A stretch of 64,000 nucleotides of DNA from Rhizobium sp. LC145 (GCF_001005825.1 NZ_LBHV01000004.1:372001-436000); one strand, 5' to 3'. Counted from the first letter of the stretch, positions 43,794 to 53,963 are shown. Translations and numbers: made by a program. Notes: generated from the sequence alone by a model not told the origin.

Positions 43794-44751
43794 ACCCTTC
43801 ACCGGGGAGTTCCGGGCGATCGCCCGACGCCAGCTTTCCCATGCGATCGCTTTCCTGGAGGAGCAGCCCGGAGGCCCTCACGAGGCGATCCACGACGCCC
43901 GCAAGAAGTTCAAGCGGCTGCGTGCCCTCTACCGGCTCGTCCAGCCGGACGCGAAGGAATTCCGGCGGCGCGAAAACGCCCGCATCCGCGACATGGGAAG
44001 GACGCTCTCGACGGTGCGTGACGCGACCGCACTCGTGGAGACGCTGAACTATCTGGCGGGGGAAGCCGCATCGCCGGAGGAACTGAAGGCGCTTGCCTTC
44101 GCCTCCAAGGTGTTGATCGAGCGCCGCGACCGGATCGCCGCCGAGGAAACGGATCTTCCGGCCAAGATCGCCGCAGCCGTCGCGGAATGCCGGGAGGCGA
44201 GCGCCGCGCTCGACGAACTTTCTCTCGACGATTCCCCCAAAAAGACCGCGAAACGTCTCGCCAAGGCCTGGAGCAAGCAGCGGCTGAGGGCGCTCGAGGC
44301 GCTCGAAGCCTGCGAAGAGAACGCCGATGCGGAGGCCTTCCACGCTCTGCGCAAGAGCGGACAGACCTATTGGATGCACCTTTCGCTTCTCAACGACGTC
44401 TGGCCCTCTGCCATGGCTGCCAAAAAGCGGGAGGCCAAGCACCTGGTCGACATCCTTGGCCACGAGCACGACCTTTCCGTGCTGACGGAGCTTGTCAACG
44501 AGAGCCCCGAACTCTTCGGCGACAGCGACACACTGGCGCTGCTGATCGGCGCGATCATCACCCGTCAGCAGGCGCTGCGCCGCGAAGCACTCGACCGGGC
44601 CGAGGAGGTATTCGCCGACCACGCCGCGGAAGAAAGCGCTTTGATCGCCGCACTTTGGGAAAGGGCCGCCTCCGGTCCCAAGGCCCGGGAAAAGGCAAAA
44701 CGGAAAAATTCCGGAAATGGCCAATTGGCGCATCAGTTGCGCGGACAGTGA
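43768..44751 (+). CDS. CHAD domain protein
   Basis: The 327-residue protein contains the conserved histidine alpha-helical domain: [54 protein letters not shown] and [14 protein letters not shown]. The conserved His and Arg/Lys faces bind polyphosphate granules. The C terminus is basic. ATG 43768, inside the CYTH gene, follows GGAG; a start at 43747 is in frame but less well placed. Confidence 0.88.
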   Translation: MPFRVRPAKPFTGEFRAIARRQLSHAIAFLEEQPGGPHEAIHDARKKFKRLRALYRLVQPDAKEFRRRENARIRDMGRTLSTVRDATALVETLNYLAGEAASPEELKALAFASKVLIERRDRIAAEETDLPAKIAAAVAECREASAALDELSLDDSPKKTAKRLAKAWSKQRLRALEALEACEENADAEAFHALRKSGQTYWMHLSLLNDVWPSAMAAKKREAKHLVDILGHEHDLSVLTELVNESPELFGDSDTLALLIGAIITRQQALRREALDRAEEVFADHAAEESALIAALWERAASGPKAREKAKRKNSGNGQLAHQLRGQ

Positions 44752-44771
44752 TCTCGCTGTATTTCAGCGCC

Positions 44772-45716
44772 ATGACCGATAACCCGACCCAAACCCGCCC
44801 GGATGAAACGGGCTCCTTCCTCGTGGCCGCGCTTTACCACTTCGCGCGCTTTTCTCGCTGCGAGAGCTTTCGCGCGCCCCTGCAGGAGTTCTGCGACCAG
44901 AACGGCATCAAGGGAACGCTGCTGATCGCCGCCGAAGGCATCAACGGCACCGTCGCGGGTTCGGACGAGGCGATCGGCGGCCTTATTGCCTTCCTGCACG
45001 CTCAGCCGGAATTCGCCGGCCTGGAGCACAAGGAAAGCCGGGCCTCGAAAATGCCCTTCCTGCGCATGAAGGTGCGCGTGAAGAAGGAGATCGTCACCAT
45101 GGGCGTCGAGGATATCGACCCCAACCGCATCGTCGGCACCTATGTGGAGCCGAAGGACTGGAACGCGCTGATCTCCGATCCGGAGACGATCGTCATCGAC
45201 ACCCGCAACGACTACGAGACGGCGATCGGCATATTCAAGGGCGCGGTCGATCCGCAGACCAAGACATTTCGCGAGTTCCCCGACTGGGTGAAGAACAATA
45301 CGGGCCTGCACAACAAGCCGAAGATCGCCATGTACTGCACCGGCGGCATCCGTTGCGAGAAGGCCACCGCCTTCATGAAGGAGCAGGGTTTCGACGAGGT
45401 CTACCACCTCAAGGGCGGCATCCTGAAATACCTGGAAGAAGTGCCGGAAGAGGAAAGCCTCTGGGAAGGCGCCTGCTTCGTCTTCGACGACCGAGTCTCG
45501 GTGGAGCATGGGTTGAAGGAGGGCAATCACCGGCTCTGCCACGCCTGCCGCAACCCGATCACGGCCGAGGAGATAACCTCGCCCTATTACGAGGAAGGCG
45601 TCTCCTGCAGCAATTGCTACCACAGCCGCACGGAGGAAGACCGGTTGCGGTACCGCCAGCGCCAGCATCAGATCGCGCTTGCCAGGAAGCGTGGCGAGAA
45701 GCACCTGGGAAGCTGA
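44772..45716 (+). CDS. trhO: tRNA uridine(34) hydroxylase, rhodanese-like
   Basis: The 314-residue protein is of the YceA/TrhO family: [20 protein letters not shown] and [15 protein letters not shown] in the N-terminal domain, and the rhodanese loop [11 protein letters not shown] with catalytic Cys189. A C-terminal part with [12 protein letters not shown] and [14 protein letters not shown] forms a zinc-type site. It hydroxylates U34 of certain tRNAs using oxygen. ATG 44772 has little ribosome site and lies 20 bases after the CHAD gene, so translation may be coupled. Confidence 0.92.
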   Translation: MTDNPTQTRPDETGSFLVAALYHFARFSRCESFRAPLQEFCDQNGIKGTLLIAAEGINGTVAGSDEAIGGLIAFLHAQPEFAGLEHKESRASKMPFLRMKVRVKKEIVTMGVEDIDPNRIVGTYVEPKDWNALISDPETIVIDTRNDYETAIGIFKGAVDPQTKTFREFPDWVKNNTGLHNKPKIAMYCTGGIRCEKATAFMKEQGFDEVYHLKGGILKYLEEVPEEESLWEGACFVFDDRVSVEHGLKEGNHRLCHACRNPITAEEITSPYYEEGVSCSNCYHSRTEEDRLRYRQRQHQIALARKRGEKHLGS

Positions 45717-45776
45717 CTCCCCTCATCCGGCTCTGGTGAGTAATCAAGCGACACCGAGCGAAGCCGAACCAATAGC

Positions 45777-47969
45777 CTACCCGGCCACCGCCCCGCCCGG
45801 CCCGCTGCCGCGATGGAGGATTTCGATCTCTTCCGCGCTGACCGGCCTGCCGAAGAAATAGCCCTGCAGCTCGTCGCAGCCGCTGATCTTCAAGAGCGTG
45901 GCCTGCTCTTCCGTCTCAACGCCTTCCGCCGTGACCGGGATATCGAGCGAACGGGCGAGCGCCACCGTCGCCTGCAGCATGTTGACGGCGTGGCTGCCCT
46001 CCTCCAGCGCCACGATCAGCGACCGGTCGATCTTCATCCGGTCGAAGCCGAACTGGCGCAGATAGCCGACGCTCGAGAAACCCGCACCGAAATCGTCGAG
46101 CGAGACCTTCAGGCCGAGCCGCTTCAGCTTGGCGATCGTCGAGCGAGCCCGCTTCGGATTCTGGATGAAATAGCCTTCGGTGACCTCCAGCGTCACCCGG
46201 CCGGCATCGAAGCCGGTCTTTTGCAGGATCGAGGCGACATGGATGGAGAAGGCGGGATCGCGGAACTGGCCGGGCGAGATGTTGACAGCGAGATTGAGCC
46301 CCGGCCATCGGCGCAGCGTCTCGCAGGCGCGGTAGAGAACAAAGAGGCCGAGCTGGTCGATAAGCCCGGTCGACTCGGCGATGGGAATGAAGACCTCCGG
46401 CGGAACGGGGCCGTAGCCCTTGCGGTCCCAGCGCACCAGCGCCTCGACGCCGGTGAGCCGCCAATCCTCCGCTGCGACGACCGGCTGGAAGACCACCGAA
46501 AGCTCCCGCCGCTCGATGGCGATGCGTAGATCCACCTCTAGCTGGTTGCGCTCGTGCCGCTCGGCATCCATTTCCGGATGGTAGTGCTCGGCGCGTCCCC
46601 GGCCGTTTTCCTTGGCCTCGTACATGGCGAGATCGGCGCGCCGCACCAGCTCCTCGCCCTTGACCGAGCCGCGCGGCGAGATGGCGACGCCGATGCAGGT
46701 GCCAATGGCCGCGACCCGCTCGCCGATCACGAAAGGCTCGCCGAAGAAGCCTAGGATGCGGTCGCAGAGAATGCCGGCGGTCCTGCCCACTTCCTCGCCC
46801 GAAAGCGCGATCGCGAACTCGTCGCCGCCGACGCGGGCAAGGACCACCTCCTCGCCCACCAGGGTCTTCAGACCGGCAGCGACGCCGCGGATCAACTGGT
46901 CGCCCGTACCGTGCCCGTAGGAATCGTTGACCTCCTTGAAGCCGTCGAGATCGAGATAGAGGAGTGCTACATCCGAGCCGCCCTGCCGTCCCGCCTCCAC
47001 GAGATCGTCCAGCGCGGCGAAGAAACCGGTGCGGTTGAGCAGACCGCTCAAGCGGTCGAGCATGGCGAGCCTGCGCGCCGCCGCCTCCTCCGTCTCCAGC
47101 CTTTTCAGCGCCTTGGTGCCGCTCACGAAGAGGAGGAGGAAGAACAGGCCCACCATGGTGAGCGCGGAGAGCACCAGCGGCCGGACCTGGGCATAGCTCG
47201 CGTCTCCCGGCAGACGGGAACGCCAGGTGAGCTTCGCGAGAATATTGCCGTGGGGGCTTCTCACCTCCACCGCGTTCTGCGGCTCCTCACCGGCTTTCGC
47301 GAAACGCAGCCCGTCGATCACATAGGTCTGGGCAAGCCTTTCCACCCTGGCCGGCGTCAGATGGCGGGCGAAGATCAGGTAACGGTGCTGATCCCTCGGC
47401 TTGTCGAGCGCGCCCGACTTCTCCCGGATAAGCGCGACACCGACGGCCACGACACCTTTCTTCGTGCTCGAAAAGCCGACGGCCTCGGGCTTCGTCCCGG
47501 AGCCGGCCGTGCTTGCCAGATCGAAGAGCGTCCACAGCGACGGACCGAAATATTCCCGTGGCGACCACGTCGCCGGCACCCCGTCCTGATAGGACATCAG
47601 CACGTTCTGCCGGATATCCATGACGATCGCGATATCGAAGAGATCGCTGTTGACCGTCATGTCGCCGAAATTGCTGACGATCCATTCCCGGTCGTCTCCA
47701 TAGACGAACTGCGCGGCATCGTCCCAGGCGGCGTAATCGTTCAGCGTGGCCTGGAGCTGATCGCGGAAAGTGTGGATCGCGCCGGTAGTCGTTTCGCGGG
47801 ATCGCTCGTCATCGAGCCGGTTGGCGTTGTCCGTTACCCGGTTGAGAGCCGTCAGCACGAAAAGCGTGACCAGCACCACGACGATCGCGAACACAAGCAG
47901 CACCGCAGTCACGGCGGAGCGACGTCCGACCGCGACAGTCCGCCGGAAACGTGTCGGTAGAAGCCGCAT
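45777..47969 (-). CDS. CHASE4-GGDEF-EAL membrane signalling protein
   Basis: The 730-residue protein has a first membrane helix (about residues 18-42), a periplasmic CHASE4-type sensor (NDYAAWDDAAQFV) and a second helix near residue 275. A GGDEF domain with intact RVGGDEF near residue 380 and an EAL domain follow, with VEALVRW, LDDFGAGFSSVGY, KIDRSLI and EGVET. Both catalytic sites look complete; the RxxD inhibitory site before GGDEF is absent. It should make or break c-di-GMP in response to an external cue. GAGG precedes ATG 47969. Confidence 0.9.
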   Translation of the reverse strand: MRLLPTRFRRTVAVGRRSAVTAVLLVFAIVVVLVTLFVLTALNRVTDNANRLDDERSRETTTGAIHTFRDQLQATLNDYAAWDDAAQFVYGDDREWIVSNFGDMTVNSDLFDIAIVMDIRQNVLMSYQDGVPATWSPREYFGPSLWTLFDLASTAGSGTKPEAVGFSSTKKGVVAVGVALIREKSGALDKPRDQHRYLIFARHLTPARVERLAQTYVIDGLRFAKAGEEPQNAVEVRSPHGNILAKLTWRSRLPGDASYAQVRPLVLSALTMVGLFFLLLFVSGTKALKRLETEEAAARRLAMLDRLSGLLNRTGFFAALDDLVEAGRQGGSDVALLYLDLDGFKEVNDSYGHGTGDQLIRGVAAGLKTLVGEEVVLARVGGDEFAIALSGEEVGRTAGILCDRILGFFGEPFVIGERVAAIGTCIGVAISPRGSVKGEELVRRADLAMYEAKENGRGRAEHYHPEMDAERHERNQLEVDLRIAIERRELSVVFQPVVAAEDWRLTGVEALVRWDRKGYGPVPPEVFIPIAESTGLIDQLGLFVLYRACETLRRWPGLNLAVNISPGQFRDPAFSIHVASILQKTGFDAGRVTLEVTEGYFIQNPKRARSTIAKLKRLGLKVSLDDFGAGFSSVGYLRQFGFDRMKIDRSLIVALEEGSHAVNMLQATVALARSLDIPVTAEGVETEEQATLLKISGCDELQGYFFGRPVSAEEIEILHRGSGPGGAVAG

Positions 47970-48030
47970 CAGATACCTCGCACTGCGTGCATCCGTTTTG
48001 GGCCTTAATCCTTCAAATCCGGTTAAACCC

Positions 48031-48063
48031 AAGAAGAAGGCCGGTTCCCCGCGGAAACCGGCC
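48031..48063 (-). terminator. intrinsic terminator of the metNIQ operon
   Basis: On the minus strand GGCCGGTT pairs with AACCGGCC around a 9-base loop and is followed by TTCTTCTT. It lies about 30 bases after the metQ stop. Confidence 0.75.
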
Positions 48064-48091
48064 TCCAACCATCACAATAATGCTTGGCGGA

Positions 48092-48868
48092 TTACCAGCT
48101 CGGGATGAGCGCGCCCTTGAACTCTTCGTTGATGAAGGTCCTGATCTTGTCGTCGTGGTAGGATTCTACCAGGGTCTTGACCCACGGCTTGTCCTTATCT
48201 TCTGCGCGCACGGCGATGACGTTGGCGTAAGGAGACTTCTCGCCTTCGATGGCGATGGCGTCTTCCTTCGGATGAAGGTCGGCTTCCAACGCGTAGTTGG
48301 TGTTGATCACGGCCGCATCGACATCGGCGAGCGAGCGCGGAAGCTGGGCCGCGTCAAGCTCGGTGAACTCGATGTTCTTCGGGTTTTCGGTGACGTCGGC
48401 CGGAGTAACCGTCAGGCCCTTCGTCTCGTCGACCTTGATCAGGCCCTTCGACGCAAGCACCAGCAGCGCGCGGCCGCCATTGGTCGGATCGTTCGGGATG
48501 GCGATCGTCGCGCCGTCTTCCAGCTCGTCGAGGCTCTTCACCTTGCTGGAATAGACGCCCATCGGCGTGGTGATGGTGGTGCCGACGCTGACGAGATCGA
48601 ACTTGCGATCAGCGATCTGGTTGTCGAGATAGGGCTGGTGCTGGAAGGAATTGGCGTTGAGATCGCCATCGGCGAGCGCCTGGTTCGGAACCACGTAATC
48701 GGAAAATTCGAGGATTTCGATGTCGAGACCCTTGGTCTTGGCGATTTCCTTCACCTGTTCCATGATCTGGGCGTGCTCGCCGGGGGTCACGCCGACTTTG
48801 ATGGTTTCGGCAAGGGCGGTGCCGGCTGCAAGCGCTGCAAAGGCCGCCGCGAGAATGAGTTTCTTCAT
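48092..48868 (-). CDS. metQ: methionine ABC transporter substrate-binding protein
   Basis: The 258-residue protein has a signal peptide ending TALAETIKVG and the NlpA/MetQ fold (VKVGVTPGEHAQIMEQV-like start, VPNQALADGDLNANSFQHQP, AIPNDPTNGGRALLVL). Unlike E. coli MetQ it has no lipobox cysteine, so it should be a free periplasmic protein. It is the last gene of metN-metI-metQ. Confidence 0.92.
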   Translation of the reverse strand: MKKLILAAAFAALAAGTALAETIKVGVTPGEHAQIMEQVKEIAKTKGLDIEILEFSDYVVPNQALADGDLNANSFQHQPYLDNQIADRKFDLVSVGTTITTPMGVYSSKVKSLDELEDGATIAIPNDPTNGGRALLVLASKGLIKVDETKGLTVTPADVTENPKNIEFTELDAAQLPRSLADVDAAVINTNYALEADLHPKEDAIAIEGEKSPYANVIAVRAEDKDKPWVKTLVESYHDDKIRTFINEEFKGALIPSW

Positions 48869-48904
48869 GGGTGTCTCCTTGGTTTGCGTTGGTTTTCTTG
48901 GAAT

Positions 48905-49573
48905 TCAGGTCTTGCGGTTGCGCTTGTCGAACCGGCGGGCGAGCGCGTCACCCGCACTCTGGACGAGCTGCACGAGAAGGATCAGCACCGCCACGACGGC
49001 GAGCATCACTTCCGGCATGAAGCGCTGGTAGCCGTAGCGGATGCCGAGATCCCCAAGCCCCCCGCCGCCGACCGCGCCCACCATGGCCGAATAGCCGATC
49101 AGGCTGACGATGGTCATGGTGAAGGCGAGCGTGATACCGGGGCGCGCTTCGGCAAGCAGCACCTTGAAGACGATCTGGACGGGCGTGGCGCCCATGGCGC
49201 GCGCGGCCTCGATCAGTCCCTTGTCGATCTCGCGGATTGATGCCTCGACCAGCCGCGCGAAGAAGGGAACGGTGGCGATGGTGAGCGGCACGATCGCCGC
49301 ATTGGTGCCGATCGACGTACCGGTGACGAGACGCGTGAACGGAATGATCGCCACCACCAGGATGATGAACGGCGTAGAGCGGGCGGCATTGATGATGAGG
49401 CCCATCACCCGGTTGGTGACGGGTGCGGGAAAGAGTTCGCCCTTGCCGCTGGTGGCCAGGAAGACGCCGATCGGCAGCCCGATCAGCGAGCCGATGAGGC
49501 CGGCGATCGCGACCATCTGCAGCGTCTGCCCAAGCGATTTCGTAAGCAGATTGACGAGCATCTCAAGCGACAT
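48905..49573 (-). CDS. metI: methionine ABC transporter permease
   Basis: The 222-residue protein has five or six membrane helices, the family stretch [21 protein letters not shown], and the EAA loop [20 protein letters not shown] that contacts MetN. ATG 49573 overlaps the end of metN by 11 bases. The longer frame upstream lies within metN and was not used. Confidence 0.92.
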   Translation of the reverse strand: MSLEMLVNLLTKSLGQTLQMVAIAGLIGSLIGLPIGVFLATSGKGELFPAPVTNRVMGLIINAARSTPFIILVVAIIPFTRLVTGTSIGTNAAIVPLTIATVPFFARLVEASIREIDKGLIEAARAMGATPVQIVFKVLLAEARPGITLAFTMTIVSLIGYSAMVGAVGGGGLGDLGIRYGYQRFMPEVMLAVVAVLILLVQLVQSAGDALARRFDKRNRKT

Positions 49574-50660
49574 AGCCGAGCACCTCCGTGGCAAGGCCGG
49601 TTTCGGCATAGAAGCGGTTGGCGCGCTCCAGCACATCGGGATCGGAGGGATACGCCACGACGAGCGAACCATAGGGCTCGCCGGCAATCTCTTCGATGCT
49701 TCCCGCCAGTATGTTGACGTCGGCGCCAAGTTCGGTGACCAGCCGCCCCGTCAGGGGCTGAAAGGCCGTCGTGCCGAAGAAAATCAGCCGCACCACGATA
49801 CGGTCGCCGGCAGAAGGCTCCGGCTTCAAATTGGGGCGAAGCCATTCCGGCAGCTTGGTTCCGAGCGCTGCCGAAAGCAGCGCCCGCGTGGTCTCGTGCT
49901 TTGCGCCGGTGAAGACATCGAAGGTACGGCCCGCCTCGACGATCTTGCCGCGGTCGATCACCGCGACATCGGAGGCAATAGTCTTCACCACCTCCATTTC
50001 ATGGGTGATGAGCAGCACGGTCAGGCCGAGCTCGGCATTGATCTGCTTGAGAAGGTCGAGAATGGACTGGGTGGTTTCCGGATCGAGCGCGGAGGTCGCC
50101 TCGTCGGAGAGTAGGAGCTTCGGCTCAGTGGCGAGCGCACGGGCGATGCCGATGCGCTGCTTCTGGCCGCCGGATAGCTCCGCCGGATAGCGGCCGGATT
50201 TGTCTCCGAGCCCGACGAGTTCGAGGAGCGGACCGACGCGGTCCCTGATCTTCTGCCGATCCATGCCGGCGATCTCGAGCGGCAGCGCCACGTTATCGAA
50301 GGCCGTGCGGGAGGACAGCAGGTTGAAGTGCTGGAAGATCATGCCGACCTGGCGGCGCAGGTCCCTGAGGCCGGTTTCGCCGAGTTCGCCCACCTCGACG
50401 CCATCCACCACCACGCGGCCGGAGGTCGCCTTTTCAAGGCCATTGACGAGGCGGATGAGCGTGGACTTGCCCGCGCCCGAACGACCGATGATGCCGGTGA
50501 TGGCGCCCCGCGCGATCGTAAGGTCGATGCCGTCGAGGGCGGTGAACTGGTTTTCGTCGTCGCCGCTTCCGAAGCGCTTGGTCACGGCTTCGAATGCCAC
50601 CATTGGCCTGGCACCCGCCTCGGCCGGCGCGGATCGAACCGCTGCAAATTGGATCGTCAT
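49563..50660 (-). CDS. metN: methionine ABC transporter ATP-binding protein
   Basis: The 365-residue protein has Walker [10 protein letters not shown] (Lys65), signature LSGGQKQR, Walker [13 protein letters not shown], and a C-terminal NIL domain (about residues 280-355) that binds methionine and inhibits transport. It powers D/L-methionine import with MetI and MetQ. ATG 50660 was used although its ribosome site is weak; an in-frame ATG at 50603 is a shorter alternative. Confidence 0.93.
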   Translation of the reverse strand: MTIQFAAVRSAPAEAGARPMVAFEAVTKRFGSGDDENQFTALDGIDLTIARGAITGIIGRSGAGKSTLIRLVNGLEKATSGRVVVDGVEVGELGETGLRDLRRQVGMIFQHFNLLSSRTAFDNVALPLEIAGMDRQKIRDRVGPLLELVGLGDKSGRYPAELSGGQKQRIGIARALATEPKLLLSDEATSALDPETTQSILDLLKQINAELGLTVLLITHEMEVVKTIASDVAVIDRGKIVEAGRTFDVFTGAKHETTRALLSAALGTKLPEWLRPNLKPEPSAGDRIVVRLIFFGTTAFQPLTGRLVTELGADVNILAGSIEEIAGEPYGSLVVAYPSDPDVLERANRFYAETGLATEVLGYVA

Positions 50661-50918
50661 CTGGTACTCACGGATTGGGTCTGGTCACTCGGCGGCTTTG
50701 TAACCGCTCCTGCATGCTTTAGCCAAGCAGGCTGCACATTCGATGACAGACAATGTTCCGGAGCATCAAGTCGGCTTTCACTTCAAGGGGCCGGAGCGGC
50801 CTCGTTTCTGCCGCATAGATGCCCGCAGTCCGTTTATTTTGACAGGGATGTTTTTCCCTTTCAACGCGAAATCAGGAAAAATCTTCTCGCAAGCGCGAGT
50901 GCGCCCGTTTGCTTACGC
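50661..50918. other. metN leader region
   Basis: The region between metN and the next gene upstream holds a hairpin CCTGC/GCAGG around a GGCTAAAGC loop (near 50710-50735) that might matter for metN expression, but no known SAM riboswitch could be matched. A CTCGC/GCGAG hairpin lies at 50886-50899. No gene is seen. Confidence 0.35.
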
Positions 50919-50960
50919 AATTTCGGACGGAAAACCGGTTCCCACTTTTCCTGGAATTGC
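50919..50960. repeat. short Rhizobiales-type intergenic repeat
   Basis: The stretch contains CGGAAAACCGGTTCCCACTT followed by TTCCTGGAATTGC. From general knowledge this pattern recurs in intergenic regions of many Rhizobiales genomes. It directly abuts the stop codon of the beta-glucosidase gene. Only one copy occurs in the window, so its repeat nature is not shown here. Confidence 0.5.
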
Positions 50961-52325
50961 TTAGTGGTTGCCCTTCGGGAACTGCGAGGCAAGCTCGCGA
51001 TACCACTTGCCGCTTTTCTTGACGGTGCGCTCCTGGGTGCCGTAGTCCACGTGCACGAGGCCGAAGCGCATGCGATAGCCTTCCGCCCATTCGAAATTGT
51101 CCATCAGGCTCCAGGCGAAATAGCCGCGCAGCGGATAACCGTCCGCAACGAGATCGGCGGCGACCGAAAGATGCTCGGCGTAGTAGTCCAGCCGCGGCTG
51201 GTCGTCCACCTCGCCATCCACCACGCCCATGTTATAGCACGCGCCGTTTTCGGTGATGTAACAATCCGGCAGGTCGTAGCGGCGATAAAGCTCCTCCACC
51301 AGCGACTTCAGCGCCGGCGAATAGACCTCCCAGCCGATATCGGTGACCGTTTCGGCGACGAAGGGCGCCGGTGTCGTCGCGGGGAATTCCGCGCCTTCCG
51401 CGGGATCGGCAAGGACGCGCATCGGCGTGTAATAGTTGAGGCCCCACCAGTCGAGCTTTTGGCTGATCACGTCGAGATCGCCCTCCTCCACCGGAGGCAT
51501 TCGGTCACCCAGAGCCTCCACGAGACTTGCCGGATACTCTCCCTTGAAGACCGGATCGAAGAAGGAACCGTTGTGGAAATCGAAGGCGCGTTCGGCCGCC
51601 GCCTTGTCTTCCGCGCTCTCGCTGCCCGCGATGACGGAATGGGCATTCAGCACCAGCCCGACCGGCACGTTCGGCGCCACATGGCGGATCGCCTCGACGC
51701 CGAGGCCGTGCGCGAGGTTAGTGGTGTGCATGGCCGCAAGCGCCGCTTCCATATTGCGCTCGCCGGGTGCATGCACGCCGTAGAGATGGGAGAGCCAGAC
51801 CGAACACCAGGGTTCGTTGAAGGTGGCGACCGCATCCAGCCGGTCGCCGAGCCGCGCCATGACCACTTTCGCATAGCGCTGGAAGGCATAGGCCGTGGAG
51901 CGGGCCGTCCAGCCACCCTCGCCCATCAATGCCAGCGGCAGGTCCCAATGATAGAGCGTCGCATAGGTCTTGATGCCGCGCGCCTTGCAGCCGTCGAGCA
52001 GCCGGTCGTAGAAATCGAGCCCTTTTTCGTTCACCCGGCCGATGCCGTCAGGAATTATGCGCGGCCAGGCAATGGAGAACCGGTAGGCTGCCACGCCCAT
52101 CTCGCTGATGAGATCGAGATCCTCCTCCCAGCGATTGTAATGGTCGCAGGCGACATCGCCGTTATGACGATTGTAGACGCGCCCCGGCATGTTGGAGAAG
52201 GCGTCCCAGATGGAGGGTTTGCGGCCATCCGCCTTGGCGGCCCCTTCGATCTGATAGGAGGCCGTGGCCACGCCGAACAGGAAATCGCCGGGAAAGCGGG
52301 AGGCGAGGGTCTTGGGATCGATCAT
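50961..52325 (-). CDS. GH1 family beta-glucosidase
   Basis: The 454-residue protein has the glycoside hydrolase family 1 barrel: FLFGVATASYQIEGAAKADG, acid/base Glu in TFNEPWCSVWL and nucleophile Glu in YITENGACY. It is cytoplasmic (no signal peptide), so it would cleave an imported beta-glycoside. It is the last gene of the sugar transport and catabolism set that begins at 58.7 kb, separated from it by the compound palindrome. Confidence 0.92.
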   Translation of the reverse strand: MIDPKTLASRFPGDFLFGVATASYQIEGAAKADGRKPSIWDAFSNMPGRVYNRHNGDVACDHYNRWEEDLDLISEMGVAAYRFSIAWPRIIPDGIGRVNEKGLDFYDRLLDGCKARGIKTYATLYHWDLPLALMGEGGWTARSTAYAFQRYAKVVMARLGDRLDAVATFNEPWCSVWLSHLYGVHAPGERNMEAALAAMHTTNLAHGLGVEAIRHVAPNVPVGLVLNAHSVIAGSESAEDKAAAERAFDFHNGSFFDPVFKGEYPASLVEALGDRMPPVEEGDLDVISQKLDWWGLNYYTPMRVLADPAEGAEFPATTPAPFVAETVTDIGWEVYSPALKSLVEELYRRYDLPDCYITENGACYNMGVVDGEVDDQPRLDYYAEHLSVAADLVADGYPLRGYFAWSLMDNFEWAEGYRMRFGLVHVDYGTQERTVKKSGKWYRELASQFPKGNH

Positions 52326-52453
52326 GGTGCCTGCCTCTCTGTTCGTTGCCGGAAAACCGGCGTTCCAGCGGCGATTTAATCAACGAGAGCGCGGTTGTAC
52401 AGGTTTGCGGCGGAGATTTCTGCAACGTTGCAGGGGTGAGCACGGCCTATTCT

Positions 52454-52588
52454 CCGTCATCCCTGTGCTTGTCACAGGGATCCAGCCACGGCGCGTCTGC
52501 GCCGTGAATGAATTCATTTATCCAATGGGTCTCTCGCGCCCAAAGACTTGGGCGCGCTGGATTCCTGTGACAAGCACAGGAATGACGG
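52454..52588. repeat. compound palindromic element (cruciform type)
   Basis: Two 33-base outer arms (52454-52486 and 52556-52588) are inverted copies with only two mismatches; each contains CTGTGCTTGTCACAG-type sequence. Between them lie two perfect hairpins, CACGGCGC/GCGCCGTG (52487-52506) and CGCGCCCAA/TTGGGCGCG (52535-52556). The whole could fold into a four-way or cloverleaf structure. It lies between the GH1 gene and the Gfo/Idh/MocA gene. Confidence 0.85.
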
Positions 52589-52623
52589 TGTCATGCGTAA
52601 CGCAACGACACCGCATAACGCTC

Positions 52624-53796
52624 TCAAACCTTCACCCAGGCCCCGTTCTTCTTCGAGGAGGCCACGCAGGCCTCGACGAAGGCGACGCCCTTAACGCCGT
52701 CGTCGACGGTCGGGTAGATGACGCCCTTGTCCAGCTTGGCGCCCTTCTTCTTCGCGTTGATGGCGTGGGCGGCTTCCGTATAGATCGTCGCGAAGGCTTC
52801 GAGATAGCCTTCCGGATGGCCGGACGGAATGCGGGAGACGCGGGCGGCGGCCGCACCTGCACCCGCGCCGTTGCGGGTGATGAGCCGCTTCGGCTCGCCG
52901 AACGGCGTGAACCACAGATAGTTCGGATCGGCCTGCACCCATTCGATGCCGCCCTTGGTGCCATAGACGCGGATCTTCAAGCCGTTCTCATGGCCGGGCG
53001 CCACCTGGCTGCACCAGAGCATGCCCTTGGCACCGCCTTCGAAGCGCAGCAGCACATGCGCGTTGTCATCGAGCCTGCGGCCCTCCACGAAGCTGTCGAG
53101 ATCGGCGGCGAGGCTTTCGAGCGTCAGCCCCGTGATGAAGGAGGCGAGGTTATAGGCATGCGTGCCGATATCGCCGGTCGAACCGCCCACCCCCGACTGC
53201 GCCGGATCGGTACGCCACACGGCCTGCTTGGCGCCGGTCTGTTCCACAGCTTCCGTCAGCCAGTCCTGCGGATATTCCACCTGCACGACGCGGATCTTGC
53301 CGAGATCGCCGTTGGCGATCATCTCGCGGGCCTGACGCACCATCGGATAACCGGTGTAGTTATGGGTGAGGATGAAGAGCGCATCGCTCTCGTCCGCCAC
53401 CTTCTTGAGCTTTTTCGCGTCAGTGAGATTGGAGGTGAGCGGCTTGTCGCAGATCACATGGATGCCGCGCCGGAGAAATTCCTTCGCGGCCTCGTAGTGC
53501 ACATGATTGGGCGTGACGATCGATACGGCCTCGATGCCGTTCTTCAGCCGCGCCTCGCGGATCGCCATTTCCTTGTAGCTGCCATAGGTGCGGGCGGGAT
53601 CGAGCCCCAGATCGCGGCCGGAAGCGATCGCCTTTTCCGGCGTGGAGGAAAGCGCTCCCGCCACCAGATCGAACTGGTCGTCCAGCCTTGCGGCCATGCG
53701 GTGCACCGCGCCGATGAAGGCGCCCGCTCCGCCGCCCACCATGCCGAGCCTAATGCGGGGCTCGCGCGCCTGTTCGTCCTTACCTTCGATTGCCAT
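52624..53796 (-). CDS. Gfo/Idh/MocA family oxidoreductase
   Basis: The 390-residue protein has an N-terminal Rossmann domain (LGMVGGGAGAFIGAVHRMAA), the conserved CDKPLT lysine motif and the C-terminal alpha/beta domain with SGVGGSTGDIGTHAYNLASF. Members oxidise or reduce sugar and cyclitol hydroxyls. Together with the neighbouring epimerase and GH1 enzyme, a path through 3-keto-glycosides is plausible but unproven. GGAGAGG precedes ATG 53796. Confidence 0.88.
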   Translation of the reverse strand: MAIEGKDEQAREPRIRLGMVGGGAGAFIGAVHRMAARLDDQFDLVAGALSSTPEKAIASGRDLGLDPARTYGSYKEMAIREARLKNGIEAVSIVTPNHVHYEAAKEFLRRGIHVICDKPLTSNLTDAKKLKKVADESDALFILTHNYTGYPMVRQAREMIANGDLGKIRVVQVEYPQDWLTEAVEQTGAKQAVWRTDPAQSGVGGSTGDIGTHAYNLASFITGLTLESLAADLDSFVEGRRLDDNAHVLLRFEGGAKGMLWCSQVAPGHENGLKIRVYGTKGGIEWVQADPNYLWFTPFGEPKRLITRNGAGAGAAAARVSRIPSGHPEGYLEAFATIYTEAAHAINAKKKGAKLDKGVIYPTVDDGVKGVAFVEACVASSKKNGAWVKV

Positions 53797-53835
53797 GAAA
53801 TATCCTCTCCTGAACCTCTTGTTTGCGAGGAAGAT

Positions 53836-53963
53836 TCCCCCTCTGGCCTGCCGGCCATCTCCCCCACAAGGGGGGAGAAAACTCGCGGCACTGTCTCTGC
53901 CCTAGGCAACAACGGTGCGGCAGGTTAAGCCCCTCCCCCTTGTGGGGAAGGGTTGGGGAGGGG
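53836..53963. repeat. RIME-like composite palindromic element, copy 3
   Basis: It has the same two-part plan as the other copies (CCCCCTCTGGCCTGCCGGCC left part; CCCCTCCCCCTTGTGGGG right part) with a spacer of about 60 bases. It lies inside the presumed sugar operon, between the epimerase gene and the dehydrogenase gene, so it would be transcribed. Confidence 0.88.

Noticed and set aside
44187-45716. Extended trhO frame beginning inside the CHAD gene
   Set aside because: The first 195 codons are a frame-shifted shadow of CHAD; TrhO proteins begin near the ATG at 44772.
50661-50960. SAM-II riboswitch upstream of metN
   Set aside because: The GATTTG-type and CTTGCAGCCAC-type core motifs expected for SAM-II are missing.
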